A DNA stretch of 64,000 nucleotides from Spirochaetota bacterium (GTDB taxonomy: Bacteria > Spirochaetota > UBA4802 > UBA5550). Both the position numbers and the translations under genes were made by a program. This document shows, piece after piece, positions 26,874 to 35,553 of the stretch (its first letter is position 1; the number at the start of each line of letters is the position of its first letter). Location: NCBI GenBank assembly GCA_017999915.1, contig JAGNKX010000016.1:62001-126000 (forward strand). Direction: 5' to 3'. The notes below the pieces were generated by a model. It had not been told where the DNA came from and made no database searches. It saw only the letters and a program-made list of their open reading frames with translations.

Positions 26874-27275
26874 TTATTTTTTCTTCTTTTTTTCAGCTTT
26901 TTCAATTGCCGAAACATCGCCTCGGGCTGCGGCCACGGCACTCAGCTGTTCATTGAAAAAATCAATGTTAAACTTCTTGTTTTGAAAATCATCGTCGAAA
27001 AGATAGAGCAACAGCACGCGGTCCGCCTTCAGCTCGTTCTCACGGGCCGGAAAGGCGTGGACCTTTACCCATTCCTTGCCGGCTGAAACCACGATTCTGA
27101 CTTCCTCGCCCTTTTTCAGCTTTTTCCCTTCAACATCCATGTCTTTCCTCAGGACATAGACCTTCTTTTCATAGGCCTTCAGCGCGTCCACGCTCCCCTT
27201 CTCGATGAAAAAGGAGTCGCAGGACACGAACACAAACAATACCGCCATAAAAGGCATAAACAGTCGTTTCAGCAC
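26874..27275 (-). CDS. Small lipoprotein preceding dapA
   Basis: About 133 residues. Signal peptide with lipobox-like VFVSC (LKRLFMPFMAVLFVFVSC). The mature part is charged, with KVYVLRKDMDVEGKKLKKGE and VRIVVSAGKEWVKVHAFPA, an SH3-like pattern, and ends in a lysine-rich tail. GTG 27275 is favoured because GGAG sits 6 bp upstream; ATG 27290 is the alternative. Position at the head of the dap operon suggests a link to envelope or peptidoglycan, but the function is unknown. Confidence 0.7.
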   Translation of the reverse strand: MLKRLFMPFMAVLFVFVSCDSFFIEKGSVDALKAYEKKVYVLRKDMDVEGKKLKKGEEVRIVVSAGKEWVKVHAFPARENELKADRVLLLYLFDDDFQNKKFNIDFFNEQLSAVAAARGDVSAIEKAEKKKKK

Positions 27276-27363
27276 GTTATTCTCCGCCATGTATAGTTCA
27301 GCACCAGTATAATTATACCGGGAAGGCCATTGTCAACAATTTATTGCTATCCCCGCCGAGGCG

Positions 27364-27777
27364 TCATTTATGATACGCGGTGCCGATCCCGGTGGCGATC
27401 AGCTTGTCTTTGGCGCCCCGGACCTGAATGCTCCATACGGATACCTTGCGGCCGACATTGACCGGGGTCGCCTCGGCGAATATCTTCTCGCCGTCGACGG
27501 CCGAGGAGAGGTAGTTGATATTGAAATTCACCGCAATGGCCATGACACCGGTGCTGTTGCAAGCCACGGCAAAGGCCTGGTCCGCCAGGGCATGAATGAA
27601 GGCCCCGTGGGCGCGCTCCACGGCGTTCATGTATTCCGGCCTGACCGTGATGCCGACGCGGCCGTAGCCTTCCCTCACCTCCTCAACCTCGATGCCGAGG
27701 TAAGTCGCGAAGGGATCGCGTCCCACGACATCACGGGCATATTCTATTGGGTTGTCGACAGTTTGCGGTTTCGTCAT
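27364..27777 (-). CDS. PaaI-type hotdog thioesterase
   Basis: A 137-residue hotdog-fold protein starting at ATG 27777 behind GAGGA. The PaaI/4HBT signature is visible: EYMNAVERAHGAFIHALADQAFAVACNS, where the Asp/Gln on the long helix act in acyl-CoA thioester hydrolysis, followed by AVNFNINYLSSA. It most likely hydrolyses an aryl- or acyl-CoA. It lies 87 bp downstream of the gene above it; no pathway neighbours reveal its substrate. Confidence 0.85.
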   Translation of the reverse strand: MTKPQTVDNPIEYARDVVGRDPFATYLGIEVEEVREGYGRVGITVRPEYMNAVERAHGAFIHALADQAFAVACNSTGVMAIAVNFNINYLSSAVDGEKIFAEATPVNVGRKVSVWSIQVRGAKDKLIATGIGTAYHK

Positions 27778-27826
27778 GAGGATTCCTCGTCGTATCAAGT
27801 TGGTGCACGGCATGCCGTGCCCCTAT

Positions 27827-28441
27827 CTATAATGTGTACAGTTCCCGGATATCGGTGTCCTTCGTCACCGGTTGGCCTCCCGCCCCGATAACCTGGTTGC
27901 GGTATTTCACCACCGATATCACTTCCTGCGTCTCGATATGATGGATGGTCTTCAATTGCTTCATCTCGTTCAGGAGCTTCCGGTACTCGTCATAGTCGCT
28001 GACTATCACTTCGATGGTGAACGAATTTTCCCCCTGCACGTGGAGAACGGAATACACGATTGGACTCTTCGTAAGGAGCTTCAGCAGGGCATCATCATGG
28101 TGGGGGTTGTCGATCTTGACGAAAAAGTGATACCGCTGGTCCAGGGCGAGATAATCCCCCAGGGAATAATCGTCTTTCTTTTTATGCACATCGATGATCC
28201 GCTGCGTCTGCATGGATATGATCGCCGGGGTCCCCGATGCCAGCTTGATCGATTTCATCCGGTTCACCCAGCCGGAGAGCTGTTCCTTGCTGTCAAAATT
28301 CGCATCGATGAGGTAGCTGTATCGTCCCATGATATGGTATATGGACACGATATGCCTGTCGCTTTCAAGGGTCGCAACGATATCGCCGCTCTCTCCCCAG
28401 TTCTGTATAAGGACAAGCGCGTGAATGATGGAATCAGTCAT
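27827..28441 (-). CDS. Tandem Lrp/AsnC ligand-binding domain protein without HTH
   Basis: A 204-residue protein made of two ACT-like RAM domains (about 5-90 and 100-190). The repeats are HALVLIQNWGESGDIVATLE...TPAIISMQTQRII and YHFFVKIDNPHHDDALLKLL...HHIETQEVISVVK. Neither is preceded by the usual Lrp DNA-binding helix-turn-helix. The start ATG 28441 follows GGGGAGGGGAG. It may sense an amino acid and act through a partner, or modulate an Lrp protein by co-oligomerising (inference). Confidence 0.7.
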   Translation of the reverse strand: MTDSIIHALVLIQNWGESGDIVATLESDRHIVSIYHIMGRYSYLIDANFDSKEQLSGWVNRMKSIKLASGTPAIISMQTQRIIDVHKKKDDYSLGDYLALDQRYHFFVKIDNPHHDDALLKLLTKSPIVYSVLHVQGENSFTIEVIVSDYDEYRKLLNEMKQLKTIHHIETQEVISVVKYRNQVIGAGGQPVTKDTDIRELYTL

Positions 28442-28713
28442 GGCTCCCCTCCCCTGGTTCATTAATATTTTAAAACATACAAATAGCTGTTTCTTCATTT
28501 TTAGTCAAGATTATTTCTGTTTCAACAATTAAAATAAGGTAACCTCGGAAAATCAAATTCGGATATTCCTGTCAATTGCGGCATGCGGGACATTCTGTCC
28601 CTCTGGCGCCATTCTCCTGTTGTCAGAGCGACTAAAAATAAAAAAATCCTTGTATTTTTATTGAAAAGTGCCTCCTGATATTCATATTGTCCATAATCGC
28701 ACCAGGTGAAGTT

Positions 28714-31700
28714 TTGAGACCCAACTTTGTTATCATTTTGCTGATATGCCTCGGAACATGGACGGCCGGATGTTTTGACCGGGTCCCCCGCAACGGGGCC
28801 GCCCCGGCGCAGCAGGGCGTCATGGACCTCTCCAGCCTTGACTTCTGCAAAGGGGAAACGGTCAAACTAGACGGTCAGTGGGAATTCTACTGGCACAGGC
28901 TCCTCGCCGCCGCAGACCTTCAGAAGACGCCCCCTCCTGAAAGGGACGGTTTTATCAACCTCCCCTCTGCCTGGAACGACTACGCCATCAAGGGGAAAAA
29001 ACCGGGAGGAGACGGCTTCGCCACCTACTGGTTGACCGTCATCCTGCCCCCCGATACCGGGCCGATCTCCTTCAGGCTCCTTGACATGCGCACGGCCTAT
29101 GCCCTCTTCGTCAATGGCGAGAGGATCGCCTCCAACGGGATCGTGGGAACTACACGGGGACAATCGAAACCGCAGTACCTCCCGGTCGTAGCGGATTACA
29201 CGCCGAAAACGGACCGCATGGATATCATCCTCCAGGTATCGAACTATCACCATGGGAGGGGCGGCGCCTTTCATTCGATAACAATCGGCAATAAAAAAAT
29301 GATTAACGCAGCGCGCGATGTGAGCCTGTCGTTCCAGATATTCATGCTTGGAAGCCTCCTCATCATGGCCTTTTACCATGTGGGATTGTACCTGCTCCGG
29401 AGGAAAGACCGGCTGCCCCTCTACCTGGGGCTTTTCTGCCTCCTCATCGGCATACGGCCCCTGGTGAACGGCGAGTTCTTCCTGATACAACTCGCGCCGG
29501 GTTTTCCCTGGGAGCTGATGCTGAAGATCGAGGTCCTGACCCTCTACCTGGGGCTCCCGCTGTTCAGCATGTTCATGAATTCACTGTTCCCCTTCGAATT
29601 CCCTGACAAGATACTGCGTCCCATACAGGTCATAGGCGCAATCTTCTCATTGGTGGTCATGGTTACGCCCGCGTACATTTACTCCAAGACCGTGGTGCCC
29701 TATGAAATCATCACCCTCATGGCCAGCATCTATTCCGTGTACGCAATCATGGTCGCGTTCAGCCGGAAGCGGGAGGGCTCGGGGATCTTCATCGCCGGCA
29801 TCCTGGTGCTCTTCGTGACCGTGGTGAACGAGATACTCTACGACAACATGATCGTCAACACCGGCAATTTCTTTCCCTTCGGCCTGTTTATATTCGTCCT
29901 CTCCCAGGCGCTCCTCCTGTCGATGCGCTTTTCAAAGGCCTTCGTATCAGTGGAGCGGCTGTCCAGGGAGCTGGAAACCAACAACATGCAGCTCGTCAAC
30001 ATGGACAAGCTGAAGGACGAATTCCTGGCCAACACGTCCCACGAGCTCCGCACGCCGCTGAACGGCATCATCGGCATAGCGGAATCGCTCCTTGACGGAG
30101 CAGCGGGGCAGCTCCCGGAAATGGTGAGCTCCAACCTGGCCATGGTCATATCGAGCGGTCGCCGCCTCAGCAACCTCATCAGCGATCTCCTGGACTTTTC
30201 CAAGCTCCGCAACAAGGACATCACCCTCAAGATGAAGGCCGTAGACATTAAGACGCTGGCGGACGTCGCCGTCGACCTGACGGGCCACCTGAAGGGCGAG
30301 AAGGACATCCGCGTCATCAACTCGATACCGGCGGACATTCCCCTCATGATGGCGGATGAGGACAGGATGCAGCAGATCCTGATAAACCTGATCGGCAACG
30401 CCATCAAGTTCACGGACACGGGGAGCGTGGAGATATCCGCGCAGGTGCTGGTGGGCGAGAACCCGGAATACTCCCTGATGGAGGTCTCGGTGACCGACAC
30501 CGGCATCGGCATTCCGGAGGACAAGTTACCGGTGATCTTCCAGCCCTTCGAGCAGGTCGACGGCTCCATCTCCCGGCTCTACAACGGGACCGGCATCGGC
30601 CTGTCCATCACCAAGGACCTCCTCAGGCTCCATGGCGGGTATATCGAGGTGGAATCCGAGCCCGGCAAGGGATCGTCCTTCATTTTCCGGATCCCGATCC
30701 GCAGGCCCCCCGAGACCCAGGAGCAGGTGCCGCAGTCGTCCGAGGCAAAGGCCCGGGTAAAGAAGAAAAACTGGAGGGAGAATATCCCGGCCGCCGCCGG
30801 CGCGCCCTTCGATCCCCTCGCCTTCGCGCCGATAATCGATCAGCCGACGATCCTTGTCGTGGACGACGATCCGGTGAACCTGCAGGTGCTGGAGAACCAG
30901 CTCTCGGTCCAGAGCTACACCGTGGTCAAATCGACCAGCGGCGCCGACGCCCTCGACAAGATCAACACCGGCCTGAACCCGGACCTGGTGATCCTCGACG
31001 TCATGATGCCGAAGATGTCAGGCCTGGACGTATCGCGCATCATCCGGGAGCGCTATTCGCTCCTGGACCTCCCCATCATGATGCTGACGGCGAAAAGCCG
31101 CGTATCCGACGTGACCACCGGCCTTGACGCCGGGGCCAATGACTACCTGTCAAAGCCCTTTGATAAGACCGAGCTCCTCGCCAGGGTTGAGACCCTGATA
31201 CGCCTGAAAAAGACCGTCGACGAGAACAAGAAGCTCGCGTCGATCAAGCAGGAGATAGAGCTGGCCAGGAAGATCCATTTCGCCACCATCCCGGAGGAGC
31301 TCCCGAAGGTCCCGGGCCTCGACATAGTCGTGAAATACATACCCATGCAGATCATAGGCGGCGATTTTTACGATTTTCACAGGATCGACGAGCACCGGAT
31401 CGGGGCCTTCATCTCAGATATTTCCGGCCACGGTATACCGGCCGCCATCATCGCGTCGATGGTCAAGATAGCCTTCTCCATGTTGAAGGATGTCGCGGAC
31501 CAGCCGGGCCAGCTCATGAAAGAGATCAACAGGATCCTCACCGGCAACATCGAAAACGGCTTCGTCACTGCGGGCTACGCCCTCATCGATAAAAGCGCGA
31601 TGAAGCTCTATTACATCAGGTCGGGCCACGAGCCCCTCATGATCTACCGAAAAAACAGCAATACCATCGAGGAGATAGCGCCGGCGGGGCGCCTCATAGG

Positions 31701-31968
31701 ATACGCATGGGCCGATAACTATGAAATGAGCGAGTCCGCCATCGAGCCGGGCGACCGGGTCATCCTGTACACTGACGGACTCCTCGAGGTATATAACAAG
31801 GAGCGGGAAATAATCAGCATGAATTTCCTTAAAAACGCCATCATCCGCGGCAGGGAACTCTCCGCCACGGACCTTACGGACAGCCTGGCGGGCCTGCTCC
31901 GGCGGTGGCGCGGCCTCGATGAAGAGCTCGAGGACGACATCACCATCGTGGTAATCGATATTTTGTAA
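28714..31968 (+). CDS. 7TMR-DISM histidine kinase-receiver-PP2C (SpoIIE-type) fusion
   Basis: A 1084-residue signalling protein. Start TTG 28714 behind AGGTGA; a signal sequence with a lipobox-like TAGC ends near residue 19. Domains: DISM extracellular sensor (about 40-195, LDGQWEFYWHRLL), seven membrane helices (about 215-420), HisKA (NTSHELRTPLNGIIG, His443), HATPase (LINLIGNAIKFTDTG; DTGIGIP; GTGIGLSI), receiver (Asp762 in VILDVMMPKMSG; Lys in LSKPFD) and a C-terminal PP2C/SpoIIE phosphatase (GGDFYDFHRIDEHRIG; ISDISGHGIPAA; LYTDGLLE; DDITIVVID). It probably senses a sugar-like ligand and controls an anti-sigma antagonist through the phosphatase, as in Leptospira-type systems (inference). 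Confidence 0.92.
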   Translation: MRPNFVIILLICLGTWTAGCFDRVPRNGAAPAQQGVMDLSSLDFCKGETVKLDGQWEFYWHRLLAAADLQKTPPPERDGFINLPSAWNDYAIKGKKPGGDGFATYWLTVILPPDTGPISFRLLDMRTAYALFVNGERIASNGIVGTTRGQSKPQYLPVVADYTPKTDRMDIILQVSNYHHGRGGAFHSITIGNKKMINAARDVSLSFQIFMLGSLLIMAFYHVGLYLLRRKDRLPLYLGLFCLLIGIRPLVNGEFFLIQLAPGFPWELMLKIEVLTLYLGLPLFSMFMNSLFPFEFPDKILRPIQVIGAIFSLVVMVTPAYIYSKTVVPYEIITLMASIYSVYAIMVAFSRKREGSGIFIAGILVLFVTVVNEILYDNMIVNTGNFFPFGLFIFVLSQALLLSMRFSKAFVSVERLSRELETNNMQLVNMDKLKDEFLANTSHELRTPLNGIIGIAESLLDGAAGQLPEMVSSNLAMVISSGRRLSNLISDLLDFSKLRNKDITLKMKAVDIKTLADVAVDLTGHLKGEKDIRVINSIPADIPLMMADEDRMQQILINLIGNAIKFTDTGSVEISAQVLVGENPEYSLMEVSVTDTGIGIPEDKLPVIFQPFEQVDGSISRLYNGTGIGLSITKDLLRLHGGYIEVESEPGKGSSFIFRIPIRRPPETQEQVPQSSEAKARVKKKNWRENIPAAAGAPFDPLAFAPIIDQPTILVVDDDPVNLQVLENQLSVQSYTVVKSTSGADALDKINTGLNPDLVILDVMMPKMSGLDVSRIIRERYSLLDLPIMMLTAKSRVSDVTTGLDAGANDYLSKPFDKTELLARVETLIRLKKTVDENKKLASIKQEIELARKIHFATIPEELPKVPGLDIVVKYIPMQIIGGDFYDFHRIDEHRIGAFISDISGHGIPAAIIASMVKIAFSMLKDVADQPGQLMKEINRILTGNIENGFVTAGYALIDKSAMKLYYIRSGHEPLMIYRKNSNTIEEIAPAGRLIGYAWADNYEMSESAIEPGDRVILYTDGLLEVYNKEREIISMNFLKNAIIRGRELSATDLTDSLAGLLRRWRGLDEELEDDITIVVIDIL

Positions 31969-31990
31969 TGCCGAATCACGGCGACCTCTC

Positions 31991-32136
31991 GTTGCAACCC
32001 CTAACCCGCGCTCCGCGCACCCTCTCCCATGTAGTTTGTAAAAAAGGAGAGGGTTTCCGTGGAATAAAGTTTATTCATAGCCCCCCCTCTCCTTTCTTCG
32101 GTTCTTAATGGGAGAGGGGGTAGGGGGGTGAGGGTT
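31991..32136. repeat. 145-bp nested inverted-repeat element, copy 2
   Basis: Starts GTTGCAACCCCTAACCC and ends GGGTGAGGG; homologous along its length to 20325-20469, with the same order of inner and outer arms (CTCTCCCAT, AAGGAGAGGG, CCCTCTCCTT, TTAATGGGAGAG). Here it lies between the convergent genes at 31968 and 32142 and may fold as a bidirectional terminator. Confidence 0.85.
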
Positions 32137-32141
32137 TAAAA

Positions 32142-33422
32142 TCAGCGCAACGGAGGATTATAATAGCCCAAACGCATCGACGGGTATTTTTCTTTCAAGT
32201 ATTCCACAAGCTTCCTCACTCCCACCGGCTCCGACTCGCGAAACCCGATCTGTTCGAAATAAAAATCCGGGTCCATGTTCAGGTTCCTGGTCTGGATCAT
32301 GGTCACCGGAAAACGCCCCAGGAACTTCTCCAGCGCCGCCACCTCCGCTTCCGAGTCGGTGAATCCGGGAAGGAAGAAGAGGTTGATGGACACGAAAATC
32401 CCGGCTTCCAGTGCAACGTCTAGGGAGCGCAAAACATCATCGTAAGAGTAGTTCACCGGCCGGTGGTAGCGGCTGTAGTATTCTTCTGTCGGGGAATTGA
32501 GGCTGATCCGAATGGAATCGAGGCCCGCGCCGATGAGCTCCCTCACACCGTCGGGCCGCGATCCGTTGGTGTTGAGGTTTATGGTGCCCGCTCCGGTCTT
32601 TTCGCGCACCAGCCGTACCGCCGCGGCCAGGTCTTCGCTCCGCAGAAGGGGCTCACCCTCACATCCCTGGCCGAAGCTGGCCACTCCGCCCCTCACACGC
32701 GAGAAATGGCGCAGCACGACCTCGGCTATCTCCCCCGGTTCCGGGCTGAAATCAAGGCGCGGTTGAGACGGCGGAAAGGGCGAACCTTCCCCCTGCAGCG
32801 AGAGGCATCCGGCGCAGCGGGCGTTGCAGGGGATGGTTGTGGGAAGCGGCGCCTCGTGGCGGCCCAGGAAGAAATTCCTGGCGCAGAGGCACCGGTACGC
32901 GGTGGAGCACTTCGCCAGCTGCTTCACGAGGCGGTTTTCGGGAAAGAGCCTCTTCGTTTCACCGATGGCTGTCTTCAGGTCATCGTCATTCTCATGGATG
33001 GCGGGATCGGACCGGGGGTCATCGTCGATCCGCATCGCCGGAACGTAAAACTCCCCGTCGATGACCGCGACCCCGGCATAGGCCCAGAGGGGAAGCACCG
33101 GGGCGTCATCCTTCCTGATGAACGCGGGAAGATAGGTCCTGAGATATGCCGAAGCCAGAAAGGCCGACGCGGCGATTATGTCATCCCCGTCGGGAGAAAC
33201 CGTCATGTGGCGGAAGTCGCCGGTTTTATGGCCGTAAAACACCGGAAAGCGCCCGGGCAGCGAGAAGAGATAGCTCCCGTAGGGGAGCGGTATCAGGTCA
33301 TCCCGGTCGGCCCGGACAAAGCGCCTCCCGGTGCGAAAGGCGGGCTCAATTCCGGGAAAGTCCCAGACATTGCCATCATTGTCCGTATAGGCCAGGCACA
33401 GGGCCTTACTCTTCTTTTTCAC
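32142..33422 (-). CDS. Radical SAM protein
   Basis: A 426-residue radical SAM enzyme. The 4Fe-4S/SAM motif is IPCNARCAGC (Cys199, Cys203, Cys206; CX3CX2C), followed by GCEGEPLLR and INLNTNGSRPDGVRELI (barrel strand and glycine motif). An N-terminal ~190-residue region without recognised fold precedes it, with additional cysteines (KCSTAYRCLCARN). C-terminal NLFFLPGFTDSEAEV fits the barrel. Substrate unknown. Starts within the end of the upstream small gene (17-bp overlap), so co-translated. Confidence 0.85.
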   Translation of the reverse strand: MKKKSKALCLAYTDNDGNVWDFPGIEPAFRTGRRFVRADRDDLIPLPYGSYLFSLPGRFPVFYGHKTGDFRHMTVSPDGDDIIAASAFLASAYLRTYLPAFIRKDDAPVLPLWAYAGVAVIDGEFYVPAMRIDDDPRSDPAIHENDDDLKTAIGETKRLFPENRLVKQLAKCSTAYRCLCARNFFLGRHEAPLPTTIPCNARCAGCLSLQGEGSPFPPSQPRLDFSPEPGEIAEVVLRHFSRVRGGVASFGQGCEGEPLLRSEDLAAAVRLVREKTGAGTINLNTNGSRPDGVRELIGAGLDSIRISLNSPTEEYYSRYHRPVNYSYDDVLRSLDVALEAGIFVSINLFFLPGFTDSEAEVAALEKFLGRFPVTMIQTRNLNMDPDFYFEQIGFRESEPVGVRKLVEYLKEKYPSMRLGYYNPPLR

Positions 33423-33642
33423 GGGACCTCTTCCTGTTCATGGTACGCTCAAGGTGATTGATACGGACGGAATATCCGTGCTGCAGCTTCTTTAAGTCGC
33501 GGTAGAGGCGATCATGGCGCACGGATTCAATGTCATGGCCCTGGGACACGAGCTCGGCTTTTCTCAGGAGCTTCTTTTCCCTGGCCTGCCGCCATTCTTC
33601 ACGGAGCGCAGTGATCGATTCATGGATTTCTTTTTTGTGCAT
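33406..33642 (-). CDS. Small coiled-coil protein, coupled to radical SAM gene
   Basis: A 78-residue, highly charged, all-helical protein with no signal peptide. Heptad-like spacing (ITALREEWRQAREKKLLRKA; LYRDLKKLQHGYSVRINHLE) suggests a coiled coil. The end overlaps the start of the radical SAM gene by 17 bp. Could be a partner or substrate precursor, but there is no evidence for a peptide-maturation core. Function not assigned. Confidence 0.6.
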   Translation of the reverse strand: MHKKEIHESITALREEWRQAREKKLLRKAELVSQGHDIESVRHDRLYRDLKKLQHGYSVRINHLERTMNRKRSREKEE

Positions 33643-33689
33643 AATGATAATTATGTATAGAAATTATGGGCCTCAACTTCTTCTGGAAC

Positions 33690-33892
33690 AGATAGTTATC
33701 GGTTCAGCGATACTTATCAGTTACTCTGACCCCTGAGGATATTCTATCTCCATCAATATCCGATAGTTATCGGATCTTTGCAGAAGAAGAGTTGCTCTGA
33801 CACCTGATTGGCACCGATAGTTATCGGTCAAATACAACAGATCAGATAACTCCTGGATCTTTCAGAGGTTATAATGTACCGATAACTATCGG
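33690..33892. repeat. Second cluster of palindromes and GTCAGAG motifs
   Basis: In the 267-bp gap between 33642 and 33910: GATAGTTATCGGT (33690-33703), a variant GCGATACTTATCAG (33707-33720), CCGATAGTTATCGG (33760-33773), ACCGATAGTTATCGGT (33813-33828) and ACCGATAACTATCGG (33878-33892). The second motif is here inverted: TTACTCTGACCCC (33721-33733) and TTGCTCTGACACC (33792-33804). Mirrors the cluster at 1.24-1.48 kb in opposite orientation. Confidence 0.88.
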
Positions 33893-33909
33893 CACATTCG
33901 CAATAAAGT

Positions 33910-34401
33910 CTATCTTGCCTCAACCCTTTTTTTCAACAAAGCATTCATCTCCCTGAAACCCTCCAGGGTCGAATCCAGGTTTATAAAAGGGACAAGGATC
34001 CCATTAAAGTCTTCTTTTTGAATGAACTTGGTTTTACCATTTTCTAACCTGACAAGGTGAAAGATATGCCTGCCGGTAAAAAGTCCCGGGATAAATAATT
34101 TCCCTTCCCATTGGACAGTGCTTTTTTCATCGTATCTTATTAGCGTAGGATTGAAGTCCACCGGTTTGTGCCCTTTGGGCTGGATGGTAATCTGAATTGA
34201 GCCGCCTGTTTTCATCTCACCGGAAACTTTTCTTATAAAAGGATTCCACCGGGGATATTCAGGAAAATCGGCAAATTCTTTCCATACCTTATCCACCGGG
34301 GCGTTGATGATTATATCCGTATAGAGACTCTTCTTCCCAATGACCAGGAGAACGATGATCACTAACATTACCGACACAATAACCAAAATGGCTTTTTTCA
34401 T
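33910..34401 (-). CDS. Membrane-anchored SRPBCC (START-like) protein
   Basis: A 163-residue protein: single N-terminal membrane helix (KKAILVIVSVMLVIIVLLVI) and an SRPBCC/polyketide cyclase-like domain (IIINAPVDKVWKEFADFPEY, then PRWNPFIRKVSG; FIQKEDFNGILVPF). This fold binds hydrophobic ligands. Start ATG 34401 behind GGGGAGGGG. The gene is bracketed by copies of the palindrome (33878-33892 and 34435-34449, both followed by CACAT), as though gene plus flanks form a cassette. Ligand unknown. Confidence 0.8.
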   Translation of the reverse strand: MKKAILVIVSVMLVIIVLLVIGKKSLYTDIIINAPVDKVWKEFADFPEYPRWNPFIRKVSGEMKTGGSIQITIQPKGHKPVDFNPTLIRYDEKSTVQWEGKLFIPGLFTGRHIFHLVRLENGKTKFIQKEDFNGILVPFINLDSTLEGFREMNALLKKRVEAR

Positions 34402-34434
34402 GACATACCCCTCCCCTTGAAAAAAATATATAAT

Positions 34435-34449
34435 ACCGATAACTATCGG
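34435..34449. repeat. Dispersed palindrome copy
   Basis: ACCGATAACTATCGG followed by CACAT; the same 20-nt context TACCGATAACTATCGGCACA occurs at 33877, on the other side of the SRPBCC gene. Confidence 0.85.
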
Positions 34450-34478
34450 CACATGAATCAACTATCCCATACTTCCTT

Positions 34479-35549
34479 TCATACCGGAACAGCGGCGATC
34501 GCACCCGCCATTGCCCGGCAGTTCTCTTCTATCTTATCATCAATATACAGATAAGATGCCGCCGCAATGGAATCCGCGCCCGCGGCAATTGCGCTGCCCG
34601 CGCCTTTCGGTGTGATGCCGCCGATGGCGACGATGGGAATGGATACCAATCCCCTGGCACGGGAGATCACTTCCACTCCGGCCCCCTTGAGCGTCATAGG
34701 TCCGGAGGCGGATTTGTACACGGTATCGTACACCGGCCCCACCGCGATATAGTCAGCGCCCTCTCCTTCGGCCCGCGCCGGATCTTCCGCCGTATAGGCA
34801 GTGATGCCGATGATCATGTCATGGGGGATGAGCTTCCTGGCATCATTAGCGCGAAGGTCGTTCAGGCCAAGGTGGACGCCGTCGGCGCCGGCGAGCATGG
34901 CGATATCCACATGGTCATTGACGATAAATAGCGCTTTCCCTTCCCTGCAGAGCGTCGCTATATCACGGGCCGCGGTAAGGATATCCCCCTTGCCGGACGT
35001 TTTCATGCGAAGCTGGATTACGGACGCACCGCCGCGGATCATCTTTGCGGCAGTATCATTGAAAGCGTCACGGTGCACATATGCCGAATCGAGAATGGCG
35101 TACAGGGAACGGTTTAGCCGCTCCATTTTCTCACCGCGCTTTATCAGCGGCGCCGCCGCCCCCTCGATGTCATAGAGGGTAAAACGTATCCCCTGGAAGG
35201 GATTGTCCGGCCGGTCCGGGAGAGCAAGCTTGCCGAACTCCTCAAGTGAGCGGACCGCCTCGGTGGCTCGGTGAAGGTTCGCCGAGAAAAGGTCAGCCAG
35301 GGAGCCCCTGGTCCCCTCAGCGCCAAGGTCGACGAACTTCTGTGCGTCTGCCTCGACATCCCGACCGTAAAGCGTCATGCCGGCGGGGAACCGCCACGAC
35401 GCCTCGACGATTCCATGCCTGACTTCCTTGAGACGCGTTGACAGGTCGGCCCGGCGCAGGCAAAAGCGCATAACATCCTCGCAGACGCGGACACCCTCCA
35501 GGGCGCGGTTCAGGTTCGCGTCGATGGCTGCATAGATGCGGCGTTCCAT
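34479..35549 (-). CDS. thiE: ThiD2-ThiE fusion (thiamine phosphate synthase)
   Basis: A 356-residue bifunctional thiamine-synthesis protein. Residues 1-145 match the ThiD2 domain (RRIYAAIDANLNRALEGVRV, then CEDVMRF), reported as an HMP-phosphate kinase in fused forms. Residues about 150-356 are the ThiE barrel: ASVIQLRMK, FIVNDHVDIAMLAGADGVHL, AVGPVYDTVYKSASGP, VAIGGITPKGAGSAIAAGA. It joins HMP-PP and thiazole phosphate to make thiamine phosphate. Start ATG 35549 (ERRIYAAID) is 4 bp after the rsmE stop; the longer frame overlaps rsmE. Third gene of lolA-like-rsmE-thiD2E. Confidence 0.9.
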   Translation of the reverse strand: MERRIYAAIDANLNRALEGVRVCEDVMRFCLRRADLSTRLKEVRHGIVEASWRFPAGMTLYGRDVEADAQKFVDLGAEGTRGSLADLFSANLHRATEAVRSLEEFGKLALPDRPDNPFQGIRFTLYDIEGAAAPLIKRGEKMERLNRSLYAILDSAYVHRDAFNDTAAKMIRGGASVIQLRMKTSGKGDILTAARDIATLCREGKALFIVNDHVDIAMLAGADGVHLGLNDLRANDARKLIPHDMIIGITAYTAEDPARAEGEGADYIAVGPVYDTVYKSASGPMTLKGAGVEVISRARGLVSIPIVAIGGITPKGAGSAIAAGADSIAAASYLYIDDKIEENCRAMAGAIAAVPV

Positions 35550-35553
35550 AGGC

